From contig NZ_LJRO01000024.1 in NCBI RefSeq assembly GCF_001401155.1, positions 2,499 to 66,498 on the forward strand: a stretch of 64,000 bases of DNA. The letters run 5' to 3'. The stretch comes from Pseudomonas tremae. GTDB taxonomy: Bacteria; Pseudomonadota; Gammaproteobacteria; Pseudomonadales; Pseudomonadaceae. Shown here one piece after another: positions 52,680 through 62,286 of the stretch. The notes below the pieces were generated by a model that saw only the letters and a list, made by a program, of their open reading frames with translations, did not search any database and was not told the origin of the DNA. Both the position numbers and the translations under genes were made by a program. Each line of letters starts with the position of its first letter. Within the stretch, counting starts at the first letter, position 1.

Positions 52680-54265
52680 GTTTTAACCGCTGGATTGAAC
52701 AGACGACGCCAGCCATCGCAGAGTTCCTGCCTGGCGTTAGCAGGTGGAAGGCGATGACCATAGGCAAGGTTTTGCCAATGCGCTGTCAGTTCTCGGCTGA
52801 AGTCACTCAGCAGCGGCTGGTTCAGCAAGGCGATATGTTGCAATATCTGACCTTCGGTGTCGGCGTTCTTCAGCGGCAATCGGTAGTCGCTCAACAAACG
52901 ACTGAGCAATGCGCGGTATAACAAACCCAGTGCTTCGCGGGGCTGGTTGCTCCAGAGTTGCTCGACCTGACCGGCGACATCCTCAGGAAGACTTTCGGCA
53001 CTCACTTGCAGCCCGAACAGCTGTTCGGGGGCGGGGCGGGTGGTTTTAGTCCGGGTGGTTTCCAGCCTTGCAAAGGTTTTGAGCCAGTCCCGGTAGCGCC
53101 AGATCAGCAGGCCTGCCAGGCCGATGACAATGCCCCAGAGTAGTATCTCGGCCAGACGGGCCAATTCGCTGGCAGCCTGCACAAGCCGATTGAGCCAGTC
53201 GAGCAACCAGCCTTCACCATGTCTGTCCTTGACCCCTGCCTGCTTTTTTTCCTTTTCTGGAAAGCGCCAGCCACTCTCGGTGCGGATGTTCTTGAACGGA
53301 GGCCGATCCAGAATGCCCTGTATCTCGCTCTTGGCGGTTTCGCTGTTCAGTGGCTGGTGTAAAAGGCGCGGCGTGTCGGGGCCCGCTTCATTTTGGGCGG
53401 GCTCTGCCACAGCGGTGTCAGGCAGCGGGCAGCTGTAGTTTTGTGGGTCGGCCAACGCCGGGGCGGGTGCTGTCGAAAGGACCAGCCCGACACCGAACAA
53501 AAGTGCATAGGCGCTGCCGATCAGGCGCTGGCGCAGGCGCCTGAAAACCAGTTCGATATCCCAGGCCTCAAGGACGGTTCGGCGATTGAGGTACAGGGTG
53601 AAGCCGCATGCAACATAGACTGGCTCCCAGATCACCAGCGCTAAGGCATAGAAAAGATTGGTCAGGTGGTCGATCCATATCCACTGGTTTCCTGCGTCGA
53701 TCAGGTTTTCCCAGTTCCAGTCTATCTCGACTCTTTGTGGAATGAAGGCATAAAGCAGGATCAGCAAGCTTATCCACAGCGCGTATTCAAGATGCGCGCC
53801 GACGATGGTGAGTAACCGCGCAGCGCGAAGGTCTTTCTGGCTGAGCAGGCTAACTCGCATGGCGCGCTCCGTGCCTGCCAAGTGTTCCAGTTGCTGGACC
53901 GGCAGTTGAAAGCTGCGGCTCAAGCTGAGTCGGCGCCAAAGCAGGCTGGGCAAAAGCTGGTCTTTCAGTGTGGCTGGCCAGGCCTTGAGGGCTTGTCTCA
54001 AAGTTGGCGTCGTACCGAACAGCGACTGCGACAAAATGAGCAGCGGCAAACGTTCGAACGCAGGCTTGAGCCACCAGAAAATAAAAATGACTGCTGAAGG
54101 GTAATCCCAGAGCAGCACGCTGAGCAGGCAGAAAAAAGGCAATGTAATGATTGCCCAACTGCCCATCAGCAGGCCGCGATGCCGACCCGCGAGCAGGACG
54201 CCCAGATCGATGGCTTCCCAAGGGGAGCGCGGACGTATGGCGACGGTAGATTCAGTCAGGCGCAT
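52676..54265 (-). CDS. DUF4129 membrane protein of the MoxR operon
   Basis: 529 residues with about five membrane segments in the first half, including LLMGSWAIITLPFFCLLSVLLWDYP, then a cytoplasmic/periplasmic linker, a further membrane segment (about 383-405) and a C-terminal DUF4129 domain (about 430-515; EQLWSNQPREALGLLYRALLSRLL). DUF4129 is often joined to transglutaminase-like proteins; none is fused here. Overlaps the SpoIIM gene by 14 bases. Confidence 0.85.
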   Translation of the reverse strand: MRLTESTVAIRPRSPWEAIDLGVLLAGRHRGLLMGSWAIITLPFFCLLSVLLWDYPSAVIFIFWWLKPAFERLPLLILSQSLFGTTPTLRQALKAWPATLKDQLLPSLLWRRLSLSRSFQLPVQQLEHLAGTERAMRVSLLSQKDLRAARLLTIVGAHLEYALWISLLILLYAFIPQRVEIDWNWENLIDAGNQWIWIDHLTNLFYALALVIWEPVYVACGFTLYLNRRTVLEAWDIELVFRRLRQRLIGSAYALLFGVGLVLSTAPAPALADPQNYSCPLPDTAVAEPAQNEAGPDTPRLLHQPLNSETAKSEIQGILDRPPFKNIRTESGWRFPEKEKKQAGVKDRHGEGWLLDWLNRLVQAASELARLAEILLWGIVIGLAGLLIWRYRDWLKTFARLETTRTKTTRPAPEQLFGLQVSAESLPEDVAGQVEQLWSNQPREALGLLYRALLSRLLSDYRLPLKNADTEGQILQHIALLNQPLLSDFSRELTAHWQNLAYGHRLPPANARQELCDGWRRLFNPAVKT

Positions 54266-55226
54266 GAGGGGTACGTCCGGCCAGGGTCAGGTATGCAATG
54301 ACCAGTAGCCACAGCGCGGCACCTGCCAGGTATTTGACGAGGGGGGCGGGCCATGTCATTGATGACCAGTAGGCCTCGACGAATGCCGCTATCAGCAAAA
54401 ACAGTACCACCCCGCCTGTCAGTTGCACGCTGCTGCTGGCTGCTGCGCGCAGTGCCGTACCGCGTGTGACATTCCCTGGGGCCAGCAAGGCCCATCCCAG
54501 TTTGAGACCGGCGGCGCCGGACAGCGCAATGGCGGTCAGTTCGAAGGCACTATGACCCACGACGAACGACCAGAAGGTCTGGCCGTAACCAATATCAGTC
54601 AGATGGCCCGCCACGGCGCCGATCATCACGCCGTTGAAAAGCAGGAAAAACAGGCTGCCCAAGCCGAACAGCAGACCGCTGGCGTAGGTCTGGAAGGCGA
54701 TTCCGATGTTATTCATGATGTAGTAGCCGAACATCATCCAGTCAGCGTCGGATTCTCGCTCGATGGACTGCCCGATCCGGCTGGCTGACGGGTCGTACAT
54801 GCTTTGCATTTCAAGGAGCTGTTCCGGGCTGACCACGCTGTAGACCAGTTGCGGGAAACCATACACCAGCAGACCCATGACGATCTGGCTTCCGAAGAAC
54901 AGCAGGCTGGCAACCAGCACGAAACGCCATTCGGCGCGTACCAGACGCGGAAAGCCTCCCACGATGAAACCCAACAAACGGGCACCCGCAGCGCTGCGGT
55001 GACGGTAGAGTTGCTGGTGGCCACGCATGGCCAACTGATGCAGGGGGTCGATCAGATGGCTGCTGTAGCCGCGCTCCTGTGCCAGCGCCAGCTGGTGGCA
55101 GATGCGCCGATAATCGCCAGGGAATGATGCGTTGGCATTGGCTTTGCCATGTTCCAGCGCATCAAGGTGCTGTGCAAAGCGTTGCCACTCTTCTTCATGA
55201 CGTATTTCAAACAGGCTCTGTTTCAT
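54252..55226 (-). CDS. SpoIIM-family (stage II sporulation protein M-like) membrane protein
   Basis: 324 residues with five or six membrane segments in the last two thirds; family features include FNGVMIGAVAGHL and GHSAFELTAIALSGAAGLKLGWALL. Despite the name, these are widespread in non-sporulating bacteria. The ATG overlaps the RDD gene by four bases. Predicted membrane component of the six-gene complex. Confidence 0.88.
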   Translation of the reverse strand: MKQSLFEIRHEEEWQRFAQHLDALEHGKANANASFPGDYRRICHQLALAQERGYSSHLIDPLHQLAMRGHQQLYRHRSAAGARLLGFIVGGFPRLVRAEWRFVLVASLLFFGSQIVMGLLVYGFPQLVYSVVSPEQLLEMQSMYDPSASRIGQSIERESDADWMMFGYYIMNNIGIAFQTYASGLLFGLGSLFFLLFNGVMIGAVAGHLTDIGYGQTFWSFVVGHSAFELTAIALSGAAGLKLGWALLAPGNVTRGTALRAAASSSVQLTGGVVLFLLIAAFVEAYWSSMTWPAPLVKYLAGAALWLLVIAYLTLAGRTPHAPD

Positions 55227-55948
55227 TTCGACCCCAGCAGGCTGTGGGCGATGCCGTTTACATGGACGACGGCCTTGTGAGCGGGAATGCGCAGTGGCTC
55301 GGCCAGGATCGACGCGAGCTCCTGGGTGCGCGCGCTGGACAGTTCGCCTTGCCGCTCTGCCAGGCTCATGACCGCACGCTGTTCATCCAGGTGCAGCGAG
55401 AACGGCACGATAACGGGCTCTGCGTCCGGTAGAGTCGGGCGGATCACAGGACGGTCGCTGTAGATGACCAGGCTGCCGGCGGCCAGATCGCCCAGACGTT
55501 TGAACAGCGGATGGTTCAGGCAAGCGATCGCGCCAAACCCGTAGCCGATGGGGAGCATGTCGACGAAGCGCAGCAGATTGCGTATCAGGGAGGAAGACCA
55601 GTCTATCGGGGTGCCGTCGTCGTGAACCACTCGTAGCCCCAGTAAGCGCTTACCCGGTGTGCGGCCCTGGCCAAGCACTTCAAACAGCACCATGTACCAC
55701 CAGTTCACCAGAAAAAACACGATGGCGCCCAAGCCGATGCCGAGCTTGTCGAACAGTTGCAGGAGCATATAGAAGACGGCAATGATGGCTGCGCGAACAC
55801 AAAGGTCGATGCCAAACGCCAGTGCGCGGATAACAAGGCCGGCAGGGCGGAGAATCATGTCTATGCCTTCCGGGGTCTCGATGTCGATACGGGTATCCAG
55901 CGGCATGGGCAGCTTTGCATTCCTTGGCAAAACGGGAAGGGATGACAT
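55223..55948 (-). CDS. RDD-family membrane protein, first gene of the MoxR operon
   Basis: 241 residues. RDD signature (ILRPAGLVIRALAFGIDLCVRAAIIAVFYM; FEVLGQGRTPGKRLLGLRVV) with three membrane segments, followed by an approximately 90-residue soluble tail. ATG 55948 is taken; an in-frame ATG at 55906 also fits the family start. It leads an operon of six genes whose starts and stops overlap. Divergent from sbcB. Confidence 0.87.
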   Translation of the reverse strand: MSSLPVLPRNAKLPMPLDTRIDIETPEGIDMILRPAGLVIRALAFGIDLCVRAAIIAVFYMLLQLFDKLGIGLGAIVFFLVNWWYMVLFEVLGQGRTPGKRLLGLRVVHDDGTPIDWSSSLIRNLLRFVDMLPIGYGFGAIACLNHPLFKRLGDLAAGSLVIYSDRPVIRPTLPDAEPVIVPFSLHLDEQRAVMSLAERQGELSSARTQELASILAEPLRIPAHKAVVHVNGIAHSLLGSK

Positions 55949-56128
55949 TGTCGGGAGGTTGCCCCTGAAAACCAGAACTGATGCTAGCTACCGCAGCCAA
56001 GCTAAGCAACCGACCATTCAATACGCGGGCTGTAAGAAAACATTTCCCGATGCGCCGGAAACCGCGCTATTAGCCAACGGCGCCCTTGACGCCCTACACT
56101 TCGCCGGTCTTTTGCTCAGGATCAGCCC

Positions 56129-57559
56129 GTGACTTCCAGCATTTTCTGGTACGACTACGAAACCACCGGCATCAACCCGCGCAATGATCGCGCGTTGCAG
56201 ATGGCTGGCATCCGAACCGATGCCGAGCTCAATGAGATCGCGCCTCCGGTCAATCTGTACTGCCAGCCCGGTGATGACATTCTGCCCCATCCGGCGGCCT
56301 GTGTGATTACCGGCATCACGCCTGCCACACTGGCCGAAAAAGGTTTGTGCGAAGCAGACTTCATGACCCGAGTGCATGCCGAACTGTCCGCGCCGGGCAC
56401 TTGTGGTGCCGGCTACAACACGCTGCGTTTCGACGACGAGGTCACACGGTACAGTTTCTATCGCAACTTCTTCGACCCCTACGCACGCGAATGGCAAGGC
56501 GGTAACAGCCGTTGGGACTTGATCGATGTGGTACGCGCAGCGTATGCATTGCGCCCCGATGGCATCGTCTGGCCTGAACAGGACGGGCGGGTCACGCTTA
56601 AGCTGGAACGGCTGACGGCTGCCAACGGTATTGATCATGGGCAGGCGCATGATGCGTTATCCGACGTTCGAGCAACTATTGCACTTGCGCGTCTGATTCG
56701 GGAAAAGCAGCCGAAGCTTTATGATTATCTGTTTGCACTGCGCACTAAACAGAAGGTTCAGGATCAGGTCCGGCTCCTGCAACCACTGGTGCATATTTCG
56801 GGGCGCTTTTCTGCCGCGCGCAATTATCTTGGCGTGGTGCTTCCGCTGGCGTGGCATCCCCATAATCGTAATGCGCTGATTGTCTGTGACCTTCACCTGG
56901 ATCATTCGCCGTTGTTGCAATACGACGCTGAAACGCTAAAGCAGCACTTATATACCCGGCATGACGCGTTGGAGGAAGGCCAATTGCCAGTGCCGCTTAA
57001 GTTGTTGCATATAAATCGTTGTCCGGTGGTTGCGCCATTGGGTGTGTTGCGCAGCGAAGATCAGCAACGTCTGCAACTGGATCTGACGGCTTATCAGGCA
57101 CGTGCGGCGCAGTTGAATGACAGTCGAGAAGTTTGGCAGGACAAATTGCAGGTCCTTTACGGCAAGGACGACTTTGTCGCAAGTGAAGATCCCGAACAAC
57201 AGTTATATGACGGTTTTATCGGTGATCGTGACCGGCGATTGTGCGAGCAAGTTCGACAGGCCGAGCCTGAACAACTGGCCCGGGACGGATGGCCCTTCGA
57301 CGATGCTCGTCTGCCTGAGTTGTTATTCAGGTACCGCGCCCGTAACTTTCCTGACACCTTGAGCACTGAAGAGCAGCAGCGCTGGCTGGCGTTCTGTCAG
57401 CAGCGGCTGCGCAGTCCGGAGTCGGGCGCGCCCAACACCCTACAGGATTTTACGAAAGCGCTGATTGACGTGTCGCTTAATGCCACGCCTGCGCAGCTTG
57501 AGGTATTACGGCAATGGCAAGACTACGTCCAGCAGCTGAGTAAACGTCTGGGTGTATAA
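56129..57559 (+). CDS. sbcB: Exonuclease I SbcB (single-strand 3'-5' DNase)
   Basis: 476 residues from GTG 56129; AGGA is eight bases upstream. DEDD-type exonuclease: WYDYETTG (Asp and Glu), GYNTLRFDDEV (Asp), and the HDALSDVRATIALA segment (His and Asp). C-terminal SH3-like and helical domains follow (about 200-470). It degrades single-stranded DNA in mismatch repair and recombination. Confidence 0.95.
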   Translation: MTSSIFWYDYETTGINPRNDRALQMAGIRTDAELNEIAPPVNLYCQPGDDILPHPAACVITGITPATLAEKGLCEADFMTRVHAELSAPGTCGAGYNTLRFDDEVTRYSFYRNFFDPYAREWQGGNSRWDLIDVVRAAYALRPDGIVWPEQDGRVTLKLERLTAANGIDHGQAHDALSDVRATIALARLIREKQPKLYDYLFALRTKQKVQDQVRLLQPLVHISGRFSAARNYLGVVLPLAWHPHNRNALIVCDLHLDHSPLLQYDAETLKQHLYTRHDALEEGQLPVPLKLLHINRCPVVAPLGVLRSEDQQRLQLDLTAYQARAAQLNDSREVWQDKLQVLYGKDDFVASEDPEQQLYDGFIGDRDRRLCEQVRQAEPEQLARDGWPFDDARLPELLFRYRARNFPDTLSTEEQQRWLAFCQQRLRSPESGAPNTLQDFTKALIDVSLNATPAQLEVLRQWQDYVQQLSKRLGV

Positions 57560-57571
57560 ATAGCGCGCAAT

Positions 57572-57599
57572 AAAAAACGCCAGCAAGCTGGCGTTTTTT
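57572..57599. terminator. Bidirectional terminator between sbcB and mvaT
   Basis: ACGCCAGC / GCTGGCGT stem with a 2-base spacer, six A upstream and six T downstream, between convergent genes. Confidence 0.9.
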
Positions 57600-57629
57600 C
57601 AATCGCAGTCAATCATGACCGTATGAAGC

Positions 57630-58010
57630 TTAGCCCAACAGAGTGGCCCAGCTTTCAACGTCGTCACTGCCCCACTTGGCTTTCCACTCTTTCAGCGTTT
57701 TGTGGTTGCCACCTTTGGTTTCGATGACTTCGCCATTGTGCGGGTTCTTGTATTGCTTGACCTTGCGAGCGCGTTTGGTGCCAGCCGGTTTAACAGCACC
57801 GCCACGTGGCGCTTTGTTTACCTTGGCGTCCGGATCCAGCAGAGCAATGATGTCGCGCAGCGATTTTTGATATTCGCCCATCAGCGTGCGCAGTTTGCCT
57901 TCGAATTCCAGCTCGGTTTGCAGTTTGTCGTCTTGCGACAGGTTCTTCAAACGGGCTTGCAGTTCTTTGATGGCTTCTTCTGTGGCGCGGTACTCGTTGA
58001 TCAGGGACAT
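57630..58010 (-). CDS. mvaT: MvaT, H-NS-like xenogeneic silencer
   Basis: 126 residues. An N-terminal coiled coil for dimer/oligomer formation (about 1-62; MSLINEYRATEEAIKELQARLKNLS), a charged linker and a C-terminal DNA-binding domain (about 80-124; KQYKNPHNGEVIETKGGNHKTLKEWKAKWG) with the KGGNHKTL loop that enters AT-rich minor grooves. It silences AT-rich, often acquired genes across the Pseudomonas chromosome. Confidence 0.96.
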   Translation of the reverse strand: MSLINEYRATEEAIKELQARLKNLSQDDKLQTELEFEGKLRTLMGEYQKSLRDIIALLDPDAKVNKAPRGGAVKPAGTKRARKVKQYKNPHNGEVIETKGGNHKTLKEWKAKWGSDDVESWATLLG

Positions 58011-58368
58011 GAGGAGACCTTATGTTGTGAAGGGTTGCAGGGAGACAGTGCGACAATAATAGTCACTGTAAATGAGCAAGTAAACATTAAATAAAAGTTT
58101 TATTTGAATTATTTAGCAATATACACGCGTCCTACAGACGTCTGAACTAGGAGCGCGCCGGGCGTCCCTCAAAATAACCCGGCTATAAAGCCCTGCTTAA
58201 TACAGGTCTTGTTTAGCAGTGGTCCTCCAGAAAGCCGATACTGGCAAGGTGCAATCTTCTGCCCGAAAGGCGTCATTTCCGGCAGACGAATCGGGTCAAC
58301 AGAGATACTGCAGTTTTGCTGCGCAGCCGCTAGAATAGCGGCTTTGCGAAGTTCTGGAGTTTCCCCTA
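58011..58368. other. AT-rich divergent promoter region between mvaT and purU
   Basis: About 360 bases. The part at 58060-58130 is very AT-rich (ATTAAATAAAAGTTTTATTTGAATTATTTAGC area), a likely site for MvaT autoregulation. The right part carries the purU promoter. No gene was recognised. Confidence 0.5.
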
Positions 58369-59220
58369 ATGCGCACTTTTCGTCTGGTGATTGCTTGCCC
58401 GGACCGTGTAGGCATCGTTGCCAAAGTCAGTAACTTTCTGGCGTCCCATAACGGCTGGATCACTGAAGCGAGTCATCACTCGGACAGTCTCAGCGGCTGG
58501 TTTTTCATGCGCCACGAAATACGTGCCGATACCCTGCCATTTGATCTGGACGGGTTCCGCGAGGCGTTTAAGCCAATCGCCGAAGAGTTCGCCATGGACT
58601 GGCGCATCACCGACTCGGCGCAGAAGAAGCGCGTTGTGCTCATGGCCAGTCGCGAGTCCCACTGTCTGGCAGACCTGCTGCACCGCTGGCACAGTGATGA
58701 GCTGGACTGCGACATCGCCTGTGTCATTTCAAACCACCAGGACCTGCGCAGCATGGTCGAGTGGCATGACATTCCTTACTACCATGTTCCGGTAGACCCC
58801 AAAGACAAGGAACCGGCGTTTGCCGAAGTGTCGCGTCTGGTCGGGCATCACCAGGCCGATGTTGTCGTGCTGGCGCGTTACATGCAGATCCTTCCGCCGC
58901 AGTTGTGCCGTGAATATGCTCATCAGGTGATCAATATCCACCACAGCTTCCTGCCTTCGTTCGTTGGTGCCAAGCCGTACCATCAGGCATCTTTGCGCGG
59001 CGTCAAACTGATCGGTGCAACCTGTCACTACGTCACCGAAGAACTCGATGCCGGGCCGATCATCGAACAGGATGTGGTACGTGTCAGCCATCGTGACAGC
59101 ATCGAAAACATGGTGCGTTTCGGTCGTGATGTGGAAAAAATGGTACTGGCCCGTGGTCTGCGCGCCCATCTCGAAGACCGCGTTCTGGTACACGACAACA
59201 AGACAGTCGTCTTCGGCTGA
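58369..59220 (+). CDS. purU: Formyltetrahydrofolate deformylase PurU
   Basis: 283 residues. An N-terminal ACT domain (about 5-80; LVIACPDRVGIVAKVSNFLASHNGWI) and a formyltransferase domain with INIHHSFLPSFVGAKPYHQA, which includes the catalytic His, and an Asp in the TEELDAGPIIEQD loop. It frees formate from 10-formyl-THF, balancing one-carbon units. ATG 58369 follows GGAG. Confidence 0.95.
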   Translation: MRTFRLVIACPDRVGIVAKVSNFLASHNGWITEASHHSDSLSGWFFMRHEIRADTLPFDLDGFREAFKPIAEEFAMDWRITDSAQKKRVVLMASRESHCLADLLHRWHSDELDCDIACVISNHQDLRSMVEWHDIPYYHVPVDPKDKEPAFAEVSRLVGHHQADVVVLARYMQILPPQLCREYAHQVINIHHSFLPSFVGAKPYHQASLRGVKLIGATCHYVTEELDAGPIIEQDVVRVSHRDSIENMVRFGRDVEKMVLARGLRAHLEDRVLVHDNKTVVFG

Positions 59221-59298
59221 TCTATTGTTTCGGGAGCGCGCCTGTCGCGCTTCCGGTGCAATGCATCGGCAGGAGTGCAACGCTCAGAGTGACAGCCG

Positions 59299-59517
59299 AT
59301 GAAAGAACCTTTCGATAAAGCCACTTCCACTGCACCCGCCACGCTGGGTGAAGGCTGTCTCAGTCGCTATGACCCCGCTGCCCTGACTCCCGAAAACGGT
59401 GCCGATTTTGACGGTGCGGCGGCGCTATGGCGTGAGTTGCAGCAATCAGAAGAGGCGGCAGGAAGCGAGGAGGCTGGCGAAGTGGCTGAAGGAAGTGGAG
59501 AGGGAGAGGGCAAGTGA
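59299..59517 (+). CDS. Possible small acidic protein between purU and pitA
   Basis: 72 residues, with an acidic, low-complexity C-terminus (EEAAGSEEAGEVAEGSGEGEGK). It lies in the 348-base gap between purU and the pitA 3' end. Codon use is consistent with coding, but the ribosome-binding site is weak and no family is known to me. Confidence 0.45.
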   Translation: MKEPFDKATSTAPATLGEGCLSRYDPAALTPENGADFDGAAALWRELQQSEEAAGSEEAGEVAEGSGEGEGK

Positions 59518-59568
59518 TCAGGCCCCTCCGGGCGGCGCCAGGCAGGCACCGTCAGAAGGGCTTTGAGA

Positions 59569-61041
59569 TCAGGACAGGGCTTTGGAAGCCAGCCAGAACA
59601 ACGCCGCAGACAAGGCGACTGTGGCTGGCAGGGTCAGTACCCAGGCGAGCAGGATGGTGCGAACAGTTCCGCCTTGCAGGCCGCTCTTGTTGGCAACCAT
59701 GGTGCCAGCCACGCCCGACGAGAGAATGTGGGTAGTGGAGACTGGCAGGCTGAACACGTTGGCCAGGCCAATTGCGCAGGCAGTGGTGATCTGGGCAGAC
59801 ATGCCTTGTGCGTAAGTCATGCCTTGCTTGCCGATCTTCTCGCCGATGGTCAGGACCACGCGCTTCCAGCCGACCATGGTGCCGATGCCCAGCGCCAGTG
59901 CAACTGCCAGGATCACCCAGAACGGCGCGTATTCAGTGGTTGCAGTCAGGTCCTTGCGCAGTTTTTCCAGATCGGATTTTTCGCGTGCAGCCAGGTCAGG
60001 AAGCTTGCCGACCTTGCGCGCGGTGTCGTCCAGGCACAACAGATAACGACGCACTTCAATGCGGCTTTCAGGCGCCAGCGAGTGGTAGTCCGACACACCC
60101 CTGAGGCGGTCGAGCAGCGCGTCGATAGTCGGTTCGGTCTGTTTTGGGTTGCAGGCCGAGCTGGATGGCAGGTCGCCTTTTTCAGCCTTGCCCATCGCCA
60201 GGTATTCACCCAGGGTGCTGCTGTTGCGTTGATAGAACTGGCTCAGATGCTGTGTGGCATCGCGGGTACGTTCGATCTGATAGGTCGTGCTGGTGAGGTC
60301 CAGAACAAACTGGCTTGGCACAATGCCGATGAGCACCAGCATGATCAGGCCGATGCCTTTCTGGCCGTCGTTTGAGCCGTGAACGAAGCTGACCGCCATG
60401 GCAGATATCACCAGCACCAGACGATTCCAGAAGGGCGGGTGTTTCTTGTCATCGAGCTTGCGGCGCTGATCAGGCGTCTTGTGCATTTTCGACAATGGGC
60501 GCCACCATTTCAGCCCGAGCAACACCAGGCCGGCGACAATGAAGCCAGCCAGCGGCGAGAACACCAGCGAAGCGCCGATATCGATCGCTTTCTGCCAGTT
60601 GACGCCATCAGCCAGCGGGATGTCATTGATCAGGGCATTGGCCAGACCCACGCCGAGTATCGAACCGATCAGCGTGTGCGAGCTGGAGGCCGGAATGCCG
60701 AAATACCAGGTACCGAGGTTCCAGGTGATGGCCGCTGCCAACAGCGAGAACACCATGGCCAGGCCATGTCCGGTGTTGACGTTGATCAGCAGTTCGACAG
60801 GCAGCAGGTGGACAATGGCATAGGCAACGCCGACACCGCCCAGCAACACGCCGAGGAAGTTGAATACACCAGAGAAGAACACCGCCAGATGAGGCGGCAT
60901 GGCTTTGGTGTAAATGACTGTCGCCACCGCATTGGCGGTGTCATGAAAGCCGTTGATGAACTCGAAGGTGAGGACGAAAGCCAGGGCGAGCAAAAGGCTC
61001 ACAAGCACCCAGGCATCAAGCCCGCTGAATAAATCGATCAT
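59569..61041 (-). CDS. pitA: Low-affinity inorganic phosphate transporter PitA
   Basis: 490 residues from ATG 61041 (MIDLFSGLDAWVLVSLLLALAFVLTFEFINGFHDTANAVATVIYT). About ten membrane segments; the two Pit signature repeats GFHDTANA and FVHGSNDGQKGIGL are present, plus FGIPASSSHTLIGSI and SLPVSTTHILSSG. A large cytoplasmic loop (about 255-375) separates the halves. It imports metal-phosphate complexes using the proton gradient. Confidence 0.93.
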   Translation of the reverse strand: MIDLFSGLDAWVLVSLLLALAFVLTFEFINGFHDTANAVATVIYTKAMPPHLAVFFSGVFNFLGVLLGGVGVAYAIVHLLPVELLINVNTGHGLAMVFSLLAAAITWNLGTWYFGIPASSSHTLIGSILGVGLANALINDIPLADGVNWQKAIDIGASLVFSPLAGFIVAGLVLLGLKWWRPLSKMHKTPDQRRKLDDKKHPPFWNRLVLVISAMAVSFVHGSNDGQKGIGLIMLVLIGIVPSQFVLDLTSTTYQIERTRDATQHLSQFYQRNSSTLGEYLAMGKAEKGDLPSSSACNPKQTEPTIDALLDRLRGVSDYHSLAPESRIEVRRYLLCLDDTARKVGKLPDLAAREKSDLEKLRKDLTATTEYAPFWVILAVALALGIGTMVGWKRVVLTIGEKIGKQGMTYAQGMSAQITTACAIGLANVFSLPVSTTHILSSGVAGTMVANKSGLQGGTVRTILLAWVLTLPATVALSAALFWLASKALS

Positions 61042-61246
61042 GTAGGTTTTCTGACCGGGTCTGAAGGGGGCGAGATTATGACAGAAAAAATACAGCACGA
61101 CTTGTCATCGCTGCGCAGTGTCGCTTCAAACAAAAAAAAAGACGCATGAGCGCCGCCTCGTTGAATGTTCAATGAGGCAGTCGGGCGTGTGTTTGCAGAT
61201 GCTGAAAAGCAGAGGTGAGCGTTCAGGGATCATGAGACCCGCTGTG

Positions 61247-61444
61247 TCACGGCTCTTCTTTCAGGCCTTCTTCCATTTTTTGCAGTTCTTGCTTGAACGC
61301 TTGATCCAGCAGGCTGGCTCGTTTGCGCCATGGCTTGCGTTCCGGTTCCGGTTGCGCAGCGTAGGTGGTGATTTCGCCGCCGTAGACATCCTTGTAACGT
61401 TGCTCCTGGCGCTCAAGTTCCGCGCGCAGTTCATCTTTAGTCAC
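61247..61444 (-). CDS. Small charged protein, unknown function
   Basis: 65 residues from GTG 61444 (MTKDELRAELERQEQRYKDVYGGEITTYAA), CAGG upstream. Very charged and helical, without a signal or membrane segment. It resembles small conserved Pseudomonas proteins, but I cannot assign a family. Confidence 0.7.
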   Translation of the reverse strand: MTKDELRAELERQEQRYKDVYGGEITTYAAQPEPERKPWRKRASLLDQAFKQELQKMEEGLKEEP

Positions 61445-62169
61445 TGTATTACCTGTTCAAGTCGAAATGGGTCTGGTGTTCACGCAAGACATCGCAAGTC
61501 TGTCAGCTCTCGTCCGATCGCCAGCCTTGATACAGGCAGCGGCCTGCAAAGGCGTAGAACCGGGAGGGGCTGACATCCTGCTATTGCCTGCGGCTACGCG
61601 CACCAGAAAAGCAGTTGTCGTAGCGACATACGTTTTGATTCAAAGCGCCGGTGCCGCAGTTGACTGGGATCCCGGTGATCGCTGCGTGTGCAAAGGCTGA
61701 CAACACTTCAACAGGATAGTCGAGGCCGAAAATGCATGCACTGACGCGTGGGCACGAAGGTGATTAAGGTAATGCCGTCCCGCAGATGAACACTATCTCC
61801 AAGAAGTCCGGTGACGTCAACATCAGAGCTTGAATAAGTTTGCATGATTATTTTTTTGTAAGACTGTTCCTAAGTTTTAGTGGGGCCTTTATATGAAATA
61901 ACTTTTATAAAGCATTCATCAATGGTTTGTGACAGGACGCGTACATGAGATTCACAAGTCTCGCTCTGTAGAGAACAAGGGGGTGAATTGGGTCTTTTGT
62001 AAAGGCAGGGGGTAACGGCGGGGGACGATGACACGGTCTGTAATGAAAACGGCCTTGCTGGTTGAGCAAGGCCGCTGCCTATGACTTCTCAGTGGGTACC
62101 TGACCAGTAATTTCCAAGAAGTCACTTCATGGCAGAGGTAAAGGTATAAGCATATTTGCGTGGGGTCAA
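61445..62169. other. Long region with no convincing gene
   Basis: About 725 bases. Short frames on both strands (for example 61467-61700 and 61952-62266) have no start support or recognisable content. An AT-rich patch lies at 61840-61925. A hairpin is at 62050-62074. No tRNA, repeat or insertion-sequence end was seen. Confidence 0.5.
62050..62074. terminator. Stem-loop upstream of pcaR, role unclear
   Basis: CGGCCTTGCT / AGCAAGGCCG with a 5-base loop gives a stable hairpin, but no T run follows and no gene ends nearby. Confidence 0.4.
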
Positions 62170-62203
62170 TTGCGATTATCGGCCACCTGTTCGATAATCG
62201 CAC
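62170..62203. promoter_or_regulatory. Two PcaR operator matches upstream of pcaR
   Basis: GTTCGATAATCGCAC (62189-62203) is identical to the PcaR box described in P. putida. A second, inverted and slightly changed copy (TTGCGATTATCGGCC) lies at 62170-62184. They are about 85-115 bases before pcaR, which suggests autoregulation. Confidence 0.8.
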
Positions 62204-62286
62204 AATCTGATAGGTGCTTAACGGCGCAAAACGATCTGAATCCTTTGTTTTACAAGGCCTGAACACGCGTTAAAGAGGGTGCGACA

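Noticed and set aside
61952..62266. 104-codon minus-strand frame in the gap before pcaR
   Set aside because: It covers the PcaR operators, has no recognisable content and no start signal.
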